Assembly (NCBI GenBank): GCA_945957395.1
Contig: CAMFKE010000006.1
Location: 62,001 to 126,000 of the forward strand
Source: an uncultured Opitutia bacterium
GTDB lineage: Bacteria; Verrucomicrobiota; Verrucomicrobiia; Opitutales; UBA953
DNA: 64,000 nt
Direction of reading: 5' to 3'
Shown here: one piece after another, positions 19,043 to 27,076 of the stretch
How positions within the stretch are numbered: the stretch's first letter is position 1
Layout of the letters: every line of letters begins with the position of its first letter
Translations under genes and position numbers: made by a program
Notes under the pieces: generated by a model
Databases searched by the model: none
What the model saw: only the letters and a program-made list of their open reading frames with translations
What the model was told of the DNA's origin: nothing

Positions 19043-19879
19043 CTAGCGCTCGAGGCGGAAAAGGATGTCCACCTCGTACACGCGGGGCGTTCCGGGCTCG
19101 AAACGCCAGCGGCGCTTCACCGTGTCCACCGCCGCGGCGTCCAGCAGCGCGTGCCCCGAGGTGCCCGCCACCTTCGCGACCATCACCCCGCCCTTCGCGT
19201 CCACCGCGAAGCGCACGCTCACCGTGCCCTCGCGCCCCTCGACCACCGCGCGCCGCGGGTACGGCGGCGCCGGCTGACGCCCCGCGCCCACGCCGAAGGC
19301 GAGACGGGCCACCGGCGCGCCGCGCGTGCCGCCGGAGGCGCCGACGGGGGCGTCGGCGCGGACCAGCCCGGAGGCGGCTTCGACACCGGTCACGAGACGC
19401 GCGGGCACGGCCACCGGCACGGCGAACGCCACGGCGGCCCCCTGCGCCAACGCCGACACCGCCGGGGCGGCGGGAGGCGTGTCGTCGGGCGCCGCGATGA
19501 CGCCGGCTGGCTCGTTCTCGGGGGAGGCGGCGCCGGCGGCCTCGGCCTGCGACGCCATGGGCACCTCGATAAGCACCGCGGAGGCCCGGGGGCGGCCGGA
19601 GGCGCCGCCGGCCAAAGCGGGTTCCTCGGGAGCCAGCACCAATCCGGCCACGCCCACGCCGGCCACCGCCACCCAGAGGGAGACGGAAAACAGCGGGGCG
19701 TAGGGGATGGAGGAAGGGCTCAAGGCGGCGTTCTTCGGAACACCTTGAGCGTTCGCGGAGTCGGGGGCGAGACGCGACTCGGCCCGCGCGCGACAAGCCT
19801 GCGGATACGCGGGGGAGGCCGCCGCCCCGGCGCATCGCACTTGCGTCCGGCAGCATTCCCGCTCCCCTGCCCGCCTCAC
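19043..19879 (-). CDS. TonB-like energy transducer
   Basis: The product of up to 278 residues has a hydrophobic segment (LFSVSLWVAVAGVGVAGLVLA) near residues 62-83, then an Ala/Pro/Val-rich periplasmic linker. A C-terminal TonB domain follows (QPAPPYPRRAVVEGREGTVSVRFAVDAKGGVMVAKV...LDAAAVDTVKRRWRFEPG). TonB proteins span the periplasm and couple the proton-motive force, with ExbB/ExbD, to TonB-dependent receptors; no ExbBD or receptor gene is in the window. The start is uncertain: the GTG at 19879 leaves a 60-residue Cys/Arg-rich extension before the membrane segment, and a downstream start is possible. It is divergent from dus with only 14 bases between, if this start is right. Confidence 0.8.
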   Translation of the reverse strand: MRRAGERECCRTQVRCAGAAASPAYPQACRARAESRLAPDSANAQGVPKNAALSPSSIPYAPLFSVSLWVAVAGVGVAGLVLAPEEPALAGGASGRPRASAVLIEVPMASQAEAAGAASPENEPAGVIAAPDDTPPAAPAVSALAQGAAVAFAVPVAVPARLVTGVEAASGLVRADAPVGASGGTRGAPVARLAFGVGAGRQPAPPYPRRAVVEGREGTVSVRFAVDAKGGVMVAKVAGTSGHALLDAAAVDTVKRRWRFEPGTPRVYEVDILFRLER

Positions 19880-19893
19880 CGCACGCCAACGCC

Positions 19894-20979
19894 ATGATCG
19901 CCGCCGCCGAACACGCCCCGCTCCCCGCGCCCATCCGGGCCGGCACGCCCTACACGGCGCTGGCGCCGATGCAGGATGTGACGGGGCTGGGCTTCATGCA
20001 CATCATCGGCGAGTGCGGCGCGCCCGACTGGTTCGTCACCGAGTTCTTCCGCGTGCACGAGACCTCGCGCCCCGAGAAGCACATCCTCGAATCCATCACG
20101 CGCAACGCCACCGGGCGCCCGGTGTTCGCGCAGCTCATCGGCGAGGAGCTGCCGCACATGGTGCGCACCGTGCGCGAGCTGCTGCGCCACCCCGAGGTCG
20201 CCGGCATCGACCTGAACCTGGGCTGCCCCGCACCCAAGGTTTACCGCAAGAATGTCGGCGGCGGACTCCTGCGCGACCTCGCGCATGTGGACCGGCTGCT
20301 GGGCGTCCTGCGCGAGGCGTGCCCCGGCCGGTTCACGGTCAAGACCCGCATCGGGTTCGACCACACCGACGATTTCGAAAAGTTCCTGGAGCTCATCCGG
20401 CGGCACCGTGTGGACCTGCTCACCGTGCACGGTCGCACCGTGAAGGGCCTGTACCGCTCGGCCGTCGACTACGACGCCATCGCGCTGGCCGTGCGCAGCG
20501 TGAGCTGCCCGGTCATCGCCAACGGCGACATCACCTCGGCCGCCAAGGCGCACGCGGTGATGAAGCACACGGGGGCCGCCGGCGTGATGATCGGCCGCCA
20601 CGCCATCCGCAACCCGTGGATATTCCGCCAGGTGCGCGAGAGCTTCTCGGGCGAGCCGGTGTTCCGCCCCACGCTCGGCGATGTGCGCGAGTATGTGGAG
20701 AAACTCATCCCCGGCGTGTGCCAGCCCGACATGACGCCCTTCCGCCACGCCGCGCGCATCAAGAAATTCCTCAACTTCGTGGGCACCGGCGTGGACGCCG
20801 AGGGCGCCTTCCTGCGCGACATGCGCCTGGCGGAGGACCTCGACGCGCTGCGCCGCGTGTGCGACGCGCACCTGGTTGCGCGCGGCAACGCCGACAAGCC
20901 TTTCGCCGACGAGCCCTACGCGGGCGTGATAGCGCGCCCCAACTGCGAAATCCCCGAAACGGGCTGCGGCCTCGACTAG
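19894..20979 (+). CDS. tRNA-dihydrouridine synthase
   Basis: A 361-residue FMN-dependent enzyme that reduces uridines in the D-loop of tRNAs. The TALAPMQDVTGLGFM start, the LNLGCPAPKVYRKNVGGGLLRD motif with its catalytic Cys, the TVKTRIGFDHTDDF strand, the TVHGRTVKGLYR phosphate/FMN segment and PVIANGDITSAAKA are all typical of the Dus family. Which Dus subfamily (A, B or C) this is cannot be decided here, so no gene symbol is given. It ends before a bidirectional terminator shared with nuoF. Confidence 0.93.
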   Translation: MIAAAEHAPLPAPIRAGTPYTALAPMQDVTGLGFMHIIGECGAPDWFVTEFFRVHETSRPEKHILESITRNATGRPVFAQLIGEELPHMVRTVRELLRHPEVAGIDLNLGCPAPKVYRKNVGGGLLRDLAHVDRLLGVLREACPGRFTVKTRIGFDHTDDFEKFLELIRRHRVDLLTVHGRTVKGLYRSAVDYDAIALAVRSVSCPVIANGDITSAAKAHAVMKHTGAAGVMIGRHAIRNPWIFRQVRESFSGEPVFRPTLGDVREYVEKLIPGVCQPDMTPFRHAARIKKFLNFVGTGVDAEGAFLRDMRLAEDLDALRRVCDAHLVARGNADKPFADEPYAGVIARPNCEIPETGCGLD

Positions 20980-21007
20980 GGCCCGGCGAGTCTTCCCGTC
21001 GGACACG

Positions 21008-21046
21008 AAAAAGCCCCGGGCGTCGGATGACGCGCCGGGGCTTTTT
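21008..21046. terminator. Bidirectional terminator between dus and nuoF
   Basis: AAAAAGCCCCGG (21008-21019) pairs with CCGGGGCTTTTT (21035-21046), and an inner GCGTC/GACGC stem closes a GGAT loop. The A and T runs serve both convergent genes. Confidence 0.9.
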
Positions 21047-21055
21047 ATCACGATA

Positions 21056-21072
21056 CTCGAATCTCGTATCTC
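21056..21072. repeat. Inverted heptamer-type repeat at the nuoF stop codon
   Basis: CTCGAATCTCGTATCTC is the exact reverse complement of 22431-22447. It overlaps the nuoF stop codon (21071-21073). Confidence 0.75.
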
Positions 21073-22423
21073 AGATCAGCTTGAGCGTGTACGGGCTCTG
21101 CTCGCCGGCCTTGGCGCGGCGAATGGAGTCGAGGTACTCGTCCTTGAACTTCGGCACGGCGGACTGCACGGGCCACGCCACGGCTTCACCGTGGGCGCAG
21201 ATGGTGCGGCCGGCCACCTGGTTGGCGATGTCGAGCAGCAGCGCGGGGTCCTCCTCGCGGCCCTTGCCGGAGCAGACGCGCTTGGAGATGCGGGAGAGCC
21301 ACAGGGAGCCCTCGCGGCAGGGCGTGCACTGGCCGCAGGTCTCGTGGGCGTAGAAGGCGTTCAGGTTGGCGAGCGCCTGGATCATCTCGACGGAGTCGTC
21401 GAGCACGATGGTGCCGCCTGTGCCCAGGCCGGTGCCGCACGCCGCGATGCTGTTGGAGTCGAGCGGGATGTCCTCGAGGGCCCAGTCGAACTCGGTGCCG
21501 TTGGGGAGCTTGCCCTTGAAGCGTTCGCCGAACTTGAGGATCTTGGTGGAGGAGCCGCCGGGGATGATGGCCTTGAACTTGCGCCCGTCGAGCGGGCCGC
21601 CGCAGAAGTCGTTGAGCAGCTGGCCGAAGGTGGCCTTGCCGGCTTCGATCTCGTAGAGGCCGGGCTTCTTCACGAGGCCGGAGACGCCCCAGATGTGCGT
21701 GCCGGAGTCGCCGGGCACGCCGATCTTGGCGAACTCGGCGCCGCCGAGGGAGACCACATGCTTCACCTGCGCCATGGTCTCGGCGTTGTTCACGATGGTC
21801 GGGCAGTTGTACAGGCCGAGCACCGCGGGGAAGTACGGGGGCTTGATGCGCGGGTAGCCGCGCTTGCCTTCGAGCGACTCGATGAGGCCGGTCTCTTCGC
21901 CGCACACATAGCAGCCGCCGCCGCGGTGCACGACGATCTCGACGGAGTAGTCGGAGCCGAGGATCTTGTCGCCGCAGAGGTTCTTGGCCTTCGCTTCAGC
22001 GATGGCCTTTTCGAGGTACTTGGCGCCGTTCTGGAACTCGCCGCGGATGTAGATGAACGCCTGCTTGGCCTGGATGGCGTAAGCGGTGATCAGCGTGCCC
22101 TCGATGATCTGGTGCGGGTCAAAGTAGATGATCTGGCGGTCCTTGTAGGTGCCGGGCTCGGATTCGTCCGCGTTCACCACGAGGTAGATGGGCTTGCCCG
22201 ACTTGCGGTCGAGGAAGCTCCACTTCATGCCGGTCGGGAAGCCCGCTCCGCCGCGGCCGCGCAGGCCGGAGGCGGTGACTTCTTTGCAGACCTCCTCGGG
22301 CTTCATGGCGAAGGCCTTTTTGAGGGCCTCGTAGCCCCCGTGCTTGAGGTAGCAGTCGATGTCGGGCGTGTAGCCGGGCTTGCCGACGTTGGCGTAGATG
22401 AGGCGGCGTTCCTGAACAGACAT
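21071..22423 (-). CDS. nuoF: NADH-quinone oxidoreductase subunit F
   Basis: A 450-residue peripheral subunit of complex I that carries the NADH site, FMN and one 4Fe-4S cluster. The NADH/FMN glycine-rich loop GLRGRGGAGFPTGMKW, NADESEPGTYKDRQI, the ETGLIESLEGKRGYPRIKPPYFPA region, and the cluster motif CGQCTPCREG with a distal Cys in TICAHGEA are all present. It forms a two-gene unit with nuoE, whose stop lies 34 bases upstream. No other nuo genes are in the window, so the rest of complex I is encoded elsewhere, or the pair serves another NADH-linked complex such as a hydrogenase. The start and stop codons are bracketed by inverted copies of one 17-bp repeat. Confidence 0.95.
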   Translation of the reverse strand: MSVQERRLIYANVGKPGYTPDIDCYLKHGGYEALKKAFAMKPEEVCKEVTASGLRGRGGAGFPTGMKWSFLDRKSGKPIYLVVNADESEPGTYKDRQIIYFDPHQIIEGTLITAYAIQAKQAFIYIRGEFQNGAKYLEKAIAEAKAKNLCGDKILGSDYSVEIVVHRGGGCYVCGEETGLIESLEGKRGYPRIKPPYFPAVLGLYNCPTIVNNAETMAQVKHVVSLGGAEFAKIGVPGDSGTHIWGVSGLVKKPGLYEIEAGKATFGQLLNDFCGGPLDGRKFKAIIPGGSSTKILKFGERFKGKLPNGTEFDWALEDIPLDSNSIAACGTGLGTGGTIVLDDSVEMIQALANLNAFYAHETCGQCTPCREGSLWLSRISKRVCSGKGREEDPALLLDIANQVAGRTICAHGEAVAWPVQSAVPKFKDEYLDSIRRAKAGEQSPYTLKLI

Positions 22424-22430
22424 GAGATTC

Positions 22431-22447
22431 GAGATACGAGATTCGAG
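22431..22447. repeat. Inverted heptamer-type repeat at the nuoF start codon
   Basis: GAGATACGAGATTCGAG lies in a run of GAGATTC/GAGATAC/GAGATTC units that begins beside the nuoF ATG (22423). It matches the copy at 21056-21072 in inverted orientation and forms most of the nuoE-nuoF spacer. Confidence 0.75.
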
Positions 22448-22457
22448 AGGTGCCGGT

Positions 22458-23012
22458 TTAGAAGTTCCACTCGGGCGAGCCGAGGGAGGCGGGGCGCTTG
22501 CCGATGTTGTCGGCCGCGACGGTCTCGCGGATGTGCTTCACGAGCTCGCCGACCTTTTGCTCGCCGGCGACATTTTCAAAGAGGGCGTCGGAGGTCTGCA
22601 CGACCGGGCCGGGGCCGCACTGCGCGATGCACTCGACGAACTCGAGGGTCACGGCGCCGTCGGCGGTGGTCTCGCCGCGCTTGATGCCGAACTCCTTCTC
22701 GAGGGCCTCCATCGTGTGGTAGGAGCCGCGCAGAGCGCAGGAGAGGGTGCGGCACACGCGCACGTGCTGCTTGCCGATGGGCTGCAGCTTGAACATCGGG
22801 TAGAAGGTCACCACCTCGTAGACCTGCATGGGGGTGACGCCGATCTTGGCGGCGACCCATTCCATGGTGTCGTTGGAGATCCAGCCGAGAGTCTCCTGCG
22901 CGAGGTGCAGCAGGGGAAGGCAGGCGCTGCGCTTCTGCGGGTACTTGGCGATGATGGCGTCGGCCGTGGCGTCGAGCGCGGCGAGGCGGGGCTTGTGGTC
23001 GGTGGAGGACAT
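22458..23012 (-). CDS. nuoE: NADH-quinone oxidoreductase subunit E
   Basis: A 184-residue thioredoxin-like 2Fe-2S subunit of complex I that pairs with NuoF. The N-terminal helical segment (ACLPLLHLAQETLGWIS...VAAKIGVTPMQVYEVVTFYPMF) and the four cluster ligands in CRTLSC and CIAQCG are conserved. Length is normal for the family. It is followed on the same strand by nuoF. The spacer upstream, toward the MFS gene, contains heptamer repeats. Confidence 0.95.
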   Translation of the reverse strand: MSSTDHKPRLAALDATADAIIAKYPQKRSACLPLLHLAQETLGWISNDTMEWVAAKIGVTPMQVYEVVTFYPMFKLQPIGKQHVRVCRTLSCALRGSYHTMEALEKEFGIKRGETTADGAVTLEFVECIAQCGPGPVVQTSDALFENVAGEQKVGELVKHIRETVAADNIGKRPASLGSPEWNF

Positions 23013-23077
23013 GGGCCGGGAGGCTGGAAAAGTTAAGAGCGGAACCGTGCGTCGGGCGGGTTGCTAGGCAAGCGCGG

Positions 23078-23203
23078 AACAAGGGATTGCGGATTGCGGA
23101 ACGCGGATTGTGGAAGGAACTGCCGATGCGTAACGCGGAACAGGGCGTGCGCGGCCGTTTACAAAAAGGCTCCGGTGCGCCGTCCCGAGTTCCGCGTTCC
23201 CTT
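23078..23203. repeat. Heptamer-repeat spacer between nuoE and the UMF1 transporter gene
   Basis: Two runs of 7-base units face each other. GATTGCG-type units occupy 23084-23120 and TTCCGCG-type units occupy 23186-23203. GGAACGCGGA (23098-23107) and TCCGCGTTCC (23191-23200) are exact inverted copies, so the spacer could fold into a long hairpin. Confidence 0.7.
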
Positions 23204-23204
23204 C

Positions 23205-24500
23205 CTAGGCCGCGCTGCGCTCGGCGCGGCGGGCGAGCGCCAGGAACACGAGGCCGGCGAGGAAGAGCAGGGCGAGCGAGGCGAACCCGGCGCGGGCCAG
23301 CGAGGCGGCGGATTTCTCGACCACGAACAATCCGGCGGCCCAGGCGAGCAACGGGCCCAGCACGGTGGAGCACTTGCCGATCATCGAGTAGAACCCGAAG
23401 AAGGCGGTCTCGCGACCGGCCGGGATGAGGCTCGCGTAGTAGCTGCGCGAGAGAGCCTGCACGCCGCCCTGCACCATGCCCACCATGGCCGCGAGCACCA
23501 TCAGCGGCGTCACGGTCAGCCCAACCAGGTGCAAATCGCCCGGGGTGAGACGCGAGCCGTAGGTGGTGACCACCAGGTAGAATCCGAGCGCCAGGGCGAT
23601 CATGGGGCGCGCCCCCACCCGCCCGGCGAGCCAGCCGAAGCCCAGCGCGCACGGCACGCCGAAGATCTGCACGACAAAGAACGCCTTGAGCACCTCGCCG
23701 GGCGTGAAGCCGACGGATTCGCCCAGGTAGGCGGCGGTGGCGACCACCGTGCTCACGCCGTCGATGTAGAAGATGTACGCGAGCAGGAAGCGCCGCAGCG
23801 GCTTGATCGCCCAGATTTCCTTGAGCGTGCGCCAGGCTTCGGCCACGCCGGCCTTGGCCAGCGCGAGCGGCGGCATGGGCGCGTGCAGCGTGGCCTTGTC
23901 GGCGTGGCGCGTGAGCAGCGGCAGCGCGAAAAGCAGCCACCACAACCCGGCGAACCCGAATATCCACGGGGCGCTCTGCGCGGCGCTCGAGAACAGGTCC
24001 TGCGTGGCGGCCAGGGCGACGAGCATGAGCACGCCCGCCACATAGCCGAAGGAGAACGCCAGCCCGCTGACCGTGTGCCGCTCCGCCGGCTCGGCGACCT
24101 CGGTGAGCATGGCGTCGTAGAAGATGTTGCCGCAGAAGAAACAGGCCGCCCCGGCGATATACACGAGCGAGGCGCCCCACCAGCAACCGGCGGGCACGAA
24201 ACCCAGCGCCACGGTGAGCAGCGCCCCGGCCACGGCGATGCGCCGCAGCAAACGCAGCCTCAGGCCGCCCGCCTCGGCGGCGCCGGCGAGCACCGGCGCG
24301 ACGAACGCGACGAGCAGGCTGGCCAACGAAAGCGTGAGGCAGAAGGCGGTGTGCGCGCCGTCGGCCGGCAAACCGGAGGCCCACAGGCTCTTGTAAAGGC
24401 GGGGGAAGACCAGCGCGAGCACCGCCATGGCGAACGCCGTGTTGGCGAAATCGTACAGCGCCCAGCGCAGGGCGGGCGGCGTGAGGGCGCGTTTCAACAT
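23205..24500 (-). CDS. MFS transporter, UMF1 / Atg22-like family
   Basis: A 431-residue inner-membrane protein with about 12 hydrophobic segments. The N-terminus MLKRALTPPALRWALYDFANTAFAMAV carries the RWALYDFANTAF signature of the UMF1 (Atg22-like) branch of the major facilitator superfamily. The GNIFYDAMLTEVA and QALSRSYYASLIPAGRETAFFGFYSMIGK segments of that branch are also present. The start at 24500 is chosen because the 22 upstream in-frame residues are Arg-rich and non-conserved in character. Members of this branch are mostly of unknown substrate, though the yeast relative exports amino acids. It is divergent from the thioesterase gene. Confidence 0.9.
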   Translation of the reverse strand: MLKRALTPPALRWALYDFANTAFAMAVLALVFPRLYKSLWASGLPADGAHTAFCLTLSLASLLVAFVAPVLAGAAEAGGLRLRLLRRIAVAGALLTVALGFVPAGCWWGASLVYIAGAACFFCGNIFYDAMLTEVAEPAERHTVSGLAFSFGYVAGVLMLVALAATQDLFSSAAQSAPWIFGFAGLWWLLFALPLLTRHADKATLHAPMPPLALAKAGVAEAWRTLKEIWAIKPLRRFLLAYIFYIDGVSTVVATAAYLGESVGFTPGEVLKAFFVVQIFGVPCALGFGWLAGRVGARPMIALALGFYLVVTTYGSRLTPGDLHLVGLTVTPLMVLAAMVGMVQGGVQALSRSYYASLIPAGRETAFFGFYSMIGKCSTVLGPLLAWAAGLFVVEKSAASLARAGFASLALLFLAGLVFLALARRAERSAA

Positions 24501-24622
24501 CGCGCCGCATTCAGAGCTTCGGCGCGCCGGAGGGAAGCGCGAAGAGATCCTCGCGCGCCTTCGCATCTACGGCCTCGCCTCCGCCCGCCGGCGCCGCACC
24601 GTGGCGCGCAAGGCACCCCGAC

Positions 24623-25072
24623 ATGACCGACTTCCGCAACCCGCCCCCGGGGCTCTTCGTTCACCGCACGCGCATCTGGTTCGACGAACTCGACGCCCTC
24701 GGCGTGCTGCACCACTCCCGCTTCGTTTACCACCTCGAACGCGCCCAAAAGGCGCTCTTCGCCTCGGTGATGGGCGTGGACACGCTGGACCCGCAGGTCG
24801 CCCCCGACATCTACGCGCTCGTGCGCAACCTGGAGCTCAACTACACCGCCCCCATCGCCGGCGAGTGCGAGGTGCTCATCGCCCTGCGCGTGCTGCGCGT
24901 GCGCGCCGCCGGACTCACCGTCGCCTTTGAATTCCGCTCGGCGGACGGCGCCACGCTGCACTGCCACGGCACCCGAACCACCTGCCGCATGAGCGCGGAC
25001 ACCCGAGCCCCGGCCGTGTGGACGCCCGAGTTCCGCGCCCGCCACGAGGCGCTCATCACCCCCGCCCCATGA
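24623..25072 (+). CDS. Acyl-CoA thioesterase, YbgC-like hotdog fold
   Basis: A 149-residue hotdog-fold protein. HRTRIWFDELDALGVLHHSRFVYHLERAQ corresponds to the conserved YbgC/4-hydroxybenzoyl-CoA thioesterase segment; the Asp before the central helix is the usual catalytic residue. Family members hydrolyse acyl-CoA thioesters in the cytoplasm, often linked to envelope lipid metabolism. The chain length preference is not visible. The stop overlaps the start of the next gene (ATGA), which points to translational coupling. Confidence 0.85.
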   Translation: MTDFRNPPPGLFVHRTRIWFDELDALGVLHHSRFVYHLERAQKALFASVMGVDTLDPQVAPDIYALVRNLELNYTAPIAGECEVLIALRVLRVRAAGLTVAFEFRSADGATLHCHGTRTTCRMSADTRAPAVWTPEFRARHEALITPAP

Positions 25073-25404
25073 CCCTTTTGCCGCCGACGCCCCCGGTCCC
25101 GCCGCAGGCCGCCGAGCCGCCCGCGCGGCCCCTGTTCGAGCGCGGCGCGCTCGCCTGGCTCATCGCGGTGGACGCGCTGTGGACGCTGCCGGAGGTGGGC
25201 GCACTGGTCGCGGCGCCCCTGCTCGCGCCGATTTGCTTCATCCTCACGGCCGCCCCGATCTGGCGCATCCAACGCCGAGAGGGTGACACGCGCACGCGCG
25301 CGTGCGCGAAGGCCGCCCTGTGCGGCGTGCTCGCCGCACTGCCCTTCCCCGTCTGCGGCACCGCCTTCGGCGCCGCCATGCTCGCGCTGGCCGCCCGCCG
25401 ATAG
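25069..25404 (+). CDS. Small membrane protein, 111 aa
   Basis: Starts in the ATGA overlap with the thioesterase stop. The first 25 residues are Pro-rich (LLPPTPPVPPQAAEPPARP). Two or three hydrophobic segments follow: LAWLIAVDALWTLPEVGALVAAPLLAPICFILTAAPI and AALCGVLAALPFPVCGTAFGAAMLALAA. A short charged loop (RRIQRREGDTRTR-like) sits between them. No family was recognised. Coupling to the thioesterase suggests a shared role at the membrane, but this is inference. Confidence 0.7.
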   Translation: MTLLPPTPPVPPQAAEPPARPLFERGALAWLIAVDALWTLPEVGALVAAPLLAPICFILTAAPIWRIQRREGDTRTRACAKAALCGVLAALPFPVCGTAFGAAMLALAARR

Positions 25405-25508
25405 GGGGCCGGAGGAAAAGCCGGGGGACCGGATAAGAGGCTTGCCCATGCCCCGGCATGTGCAATTTCCTGCGCCGCCAACCAACTTAACAGATACTTC
25501 GCATACCC

Positions 25509-26933
25509 ATGCGCCAACGCTCCCGTCACACCAAAATCACTTTCACCCTCGGCCCCGCTTCCGCCAAGCCCGAGGTGATCGACCAGATCCTTCTCATGGG
25601 CGGCGACGTCTGCCGCCTCAACATGGCGCACGCCGACCATGACACCGTCCGCCGCAATGTCGGCATGATCCGCGAAGCCTCCAAGCGCACCGGTCGCGAA
25701 GTGGCCATCATGATGGACATCAAGGGCCCCGAGATCCGCACCGCCGCCCGCAAGGAAGCGCTGGACCTCAAGATCGGCGACACCCTCGACATGGGCGTGG
25801 ACCCCAACTGCAAGGAGGAGGAAGGCATCGCGCTGGCCGTGGTGAACTACCCCCTGCTCGTTCGCGACGTGCCCCACGGCGGCCTCGTGCTCGTGGACAA
25901 CGGCCTCATCCAGCTTCGCGTCGTCGAGAAGCGCGCCGACCGCCTGCGCTGCCGCGTCGAGCAGCCCGGCAAGCTCGGCCCCACCCGCCGCCATGTGAAC
26001 CTGCCCGGCGTGAAGGTCGAACTGCCCGCCCTCACCGAAAAGGACCTCGCCGACGTGGCCGTCGGCGTGGAAGTCGGCATCGACTTCATCGCCCTCTCCT
26101 TCTGCCGCGAAGCCGCCGATGTGGAAGCCCTGCGCGATGTGCTCAACAAGCACGGCTCGAAGGCCGGCATCATTTCCAAGATCGAGGACCAGTCCGCGAT
26201 CGCCAACCTCGACGGCATCATCAAGGCCTCCGACGCGCTCATGGTGGCCCGCGGCGACCTCGGCATCGAAGTCCCCTACGAGACGCTGCCGCTCATCCAG
26301 AAGCGCGCCGTGGAGACCTGCATCCGTTACCACAAGCCGGTCATCGTCGCCACGCACATGCTGGAGTCCATGATCGAGAACCCGGTGCCCACCCGCGCCG
26401 AGGTGACCGACGTGGCCAACGCCGTGTTCGAGCAGACCGACAGCGTGATGCTCTCGGGCGAAACCGCCCAGGGTAAGCACCCGCTGAAGTGCCTCGAGGT
26501 GATGACCAAGATCTCCGAGAAGGTGGAATCGACCCGCCCCACCGGCCTGAACTCCGATGTGATCATCGAGGAGCCCAAGCACAAGATGATGAAGGCCGCC
26601 GCCCAGCTCGCGCTGGATGTGGGCAACTCCGCCATCATCGCCTTCACCCGCAACGGCGCCAAGCTTCGCCTGCTCGCCTCGCTGCGCCCCAACGGCGTGC
26701 CCCTCTTCGCCTTCACCGACGACATCCAGCTGGCCCGCCAGCTGCGCCTGGTCTGGGGCGTCGAGCCCATGGTGATGAAGTTCTCCGTGGACCCCGAGCA
26801 GAACGTGCAGGAAGCCATCCGCCAGCTGCGCGTGAACGGCTGGGTGCACCGCAACGACAACCTCGTCATCGCGACGAATGTCATCGTGGGCGACCGCATC
26901 GTGGACTCGCTCCAGCTTCGCCAGGTCCAGTAA
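25509..26933 (+). CDS. pyk: Pyruvate kinase
   Basis: A 474-residue glycolytic enzyme that makes ATP and pyruvate from phosphoenolpyruvate and ADP. The core barrel motifs are present: MDIKGPEIRT, ISKIEDQSAIANLDGII with the catalytic Lys/Glu region, MVARGDLGIEVPYE, and THMLESMIENPVPTRAEVTDVANAVFEQTDSVMLSGETA. The C-terminal domain (about residues 350-474) is complete. An unusual feature lies in the monovalent-cation site: the common NFSHG is NMAHA (Asn38, Ala40) and the common DTKGPEIRT is DIKGPEIRT (Ile71), while Glu75, usually tied to K+ dependence, is kept. The gene is monocistronic with a terminator 26 bases after the stop. No Shine-Dalgarno motif precedes the ATG. Confidence 0.95.
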   Translation: MRQRSRHTKITFTLGPASAKPEVIDQILLMGGDVCRLNMAHADHDTVRRNVGMIREASKRTGREVAIMMDIKGPEIRTAARKEALDLKIGDTLDMGVDPNCKEEEGIALAVVNYPLLVRDVPHGGLVLVDNGLIQLRVVEKRADRLRCRVEQPGKLGPTRRHVNLPGVKVELPALTEKDLADVAVGVEVGIDFIALSFCREAADVEALRDVLNKHGSKAGIISKIEDQSAIANLDGIIKASDALMVARGDLGIEVPYETLPLIQKRAVETCIRYHKPVIVATHMLESMIENPVPTRAEVTDVANAVFEQTDSVMLSGETAQGKHPLKCLEVMTKISEKVESTRPTGLNSDVIIEEPKHKMMKAAAQLALDVGNSAIIAFTRNGAKLRLLASLRPNGVPLFAFTDDIQLARQLRLVWGVEPMVMKFSVDPEQNVQEAIRQLRVNGWVHRNDNLVIATNVIVGDRIVDSLQLRQVQ

Positions 26934-26958
26934 GGACTTTCGCGATACGCGAAACAAA

Positions 26959-26992
26959 GAAGGCCGCCTCGGGAAACCGGGCGGCCTTTTTA
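26959..26992 (+). terminator. pyk terminator
   Basis: GAAGGCCGCC pairs with GGCGGCCTTT, with a loop of TCGGGAAACC-type sequence, followed by a T run. It uses the same stem sequence as the terminators at 15083, 35892 and 38613. Confidence 0.85.
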
Positions 26993-26993
26993 T

Positions 26994-27075
26994 TGCGGAT
27001 CGAGGATTGCGGATTGGGTGACGTGGCTTTGGGGAACGGGGTGTCGGGTGCCCGTTTCGCAATCCGCAATCGAGG
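26994..27075. repeat. Heptamer-repeat spacer between pyk and rsmG
   Basis: GATTGCGGATTG at 27005-27016 and its exact inverted copy CAATCCGCAATC at 27060-27071 flank a GC-rich centre. The units have a 7-base period of the ATTGCGG type, also found at 23084 and inside mfd. Confidence 0.75.
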
Positions 27076-27076
27076 G

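Noticed and set aside
21071-23012. Complete complex I operon
   Set aside because: Only nuoE and nuoF are present; flanking genes are unrelated.
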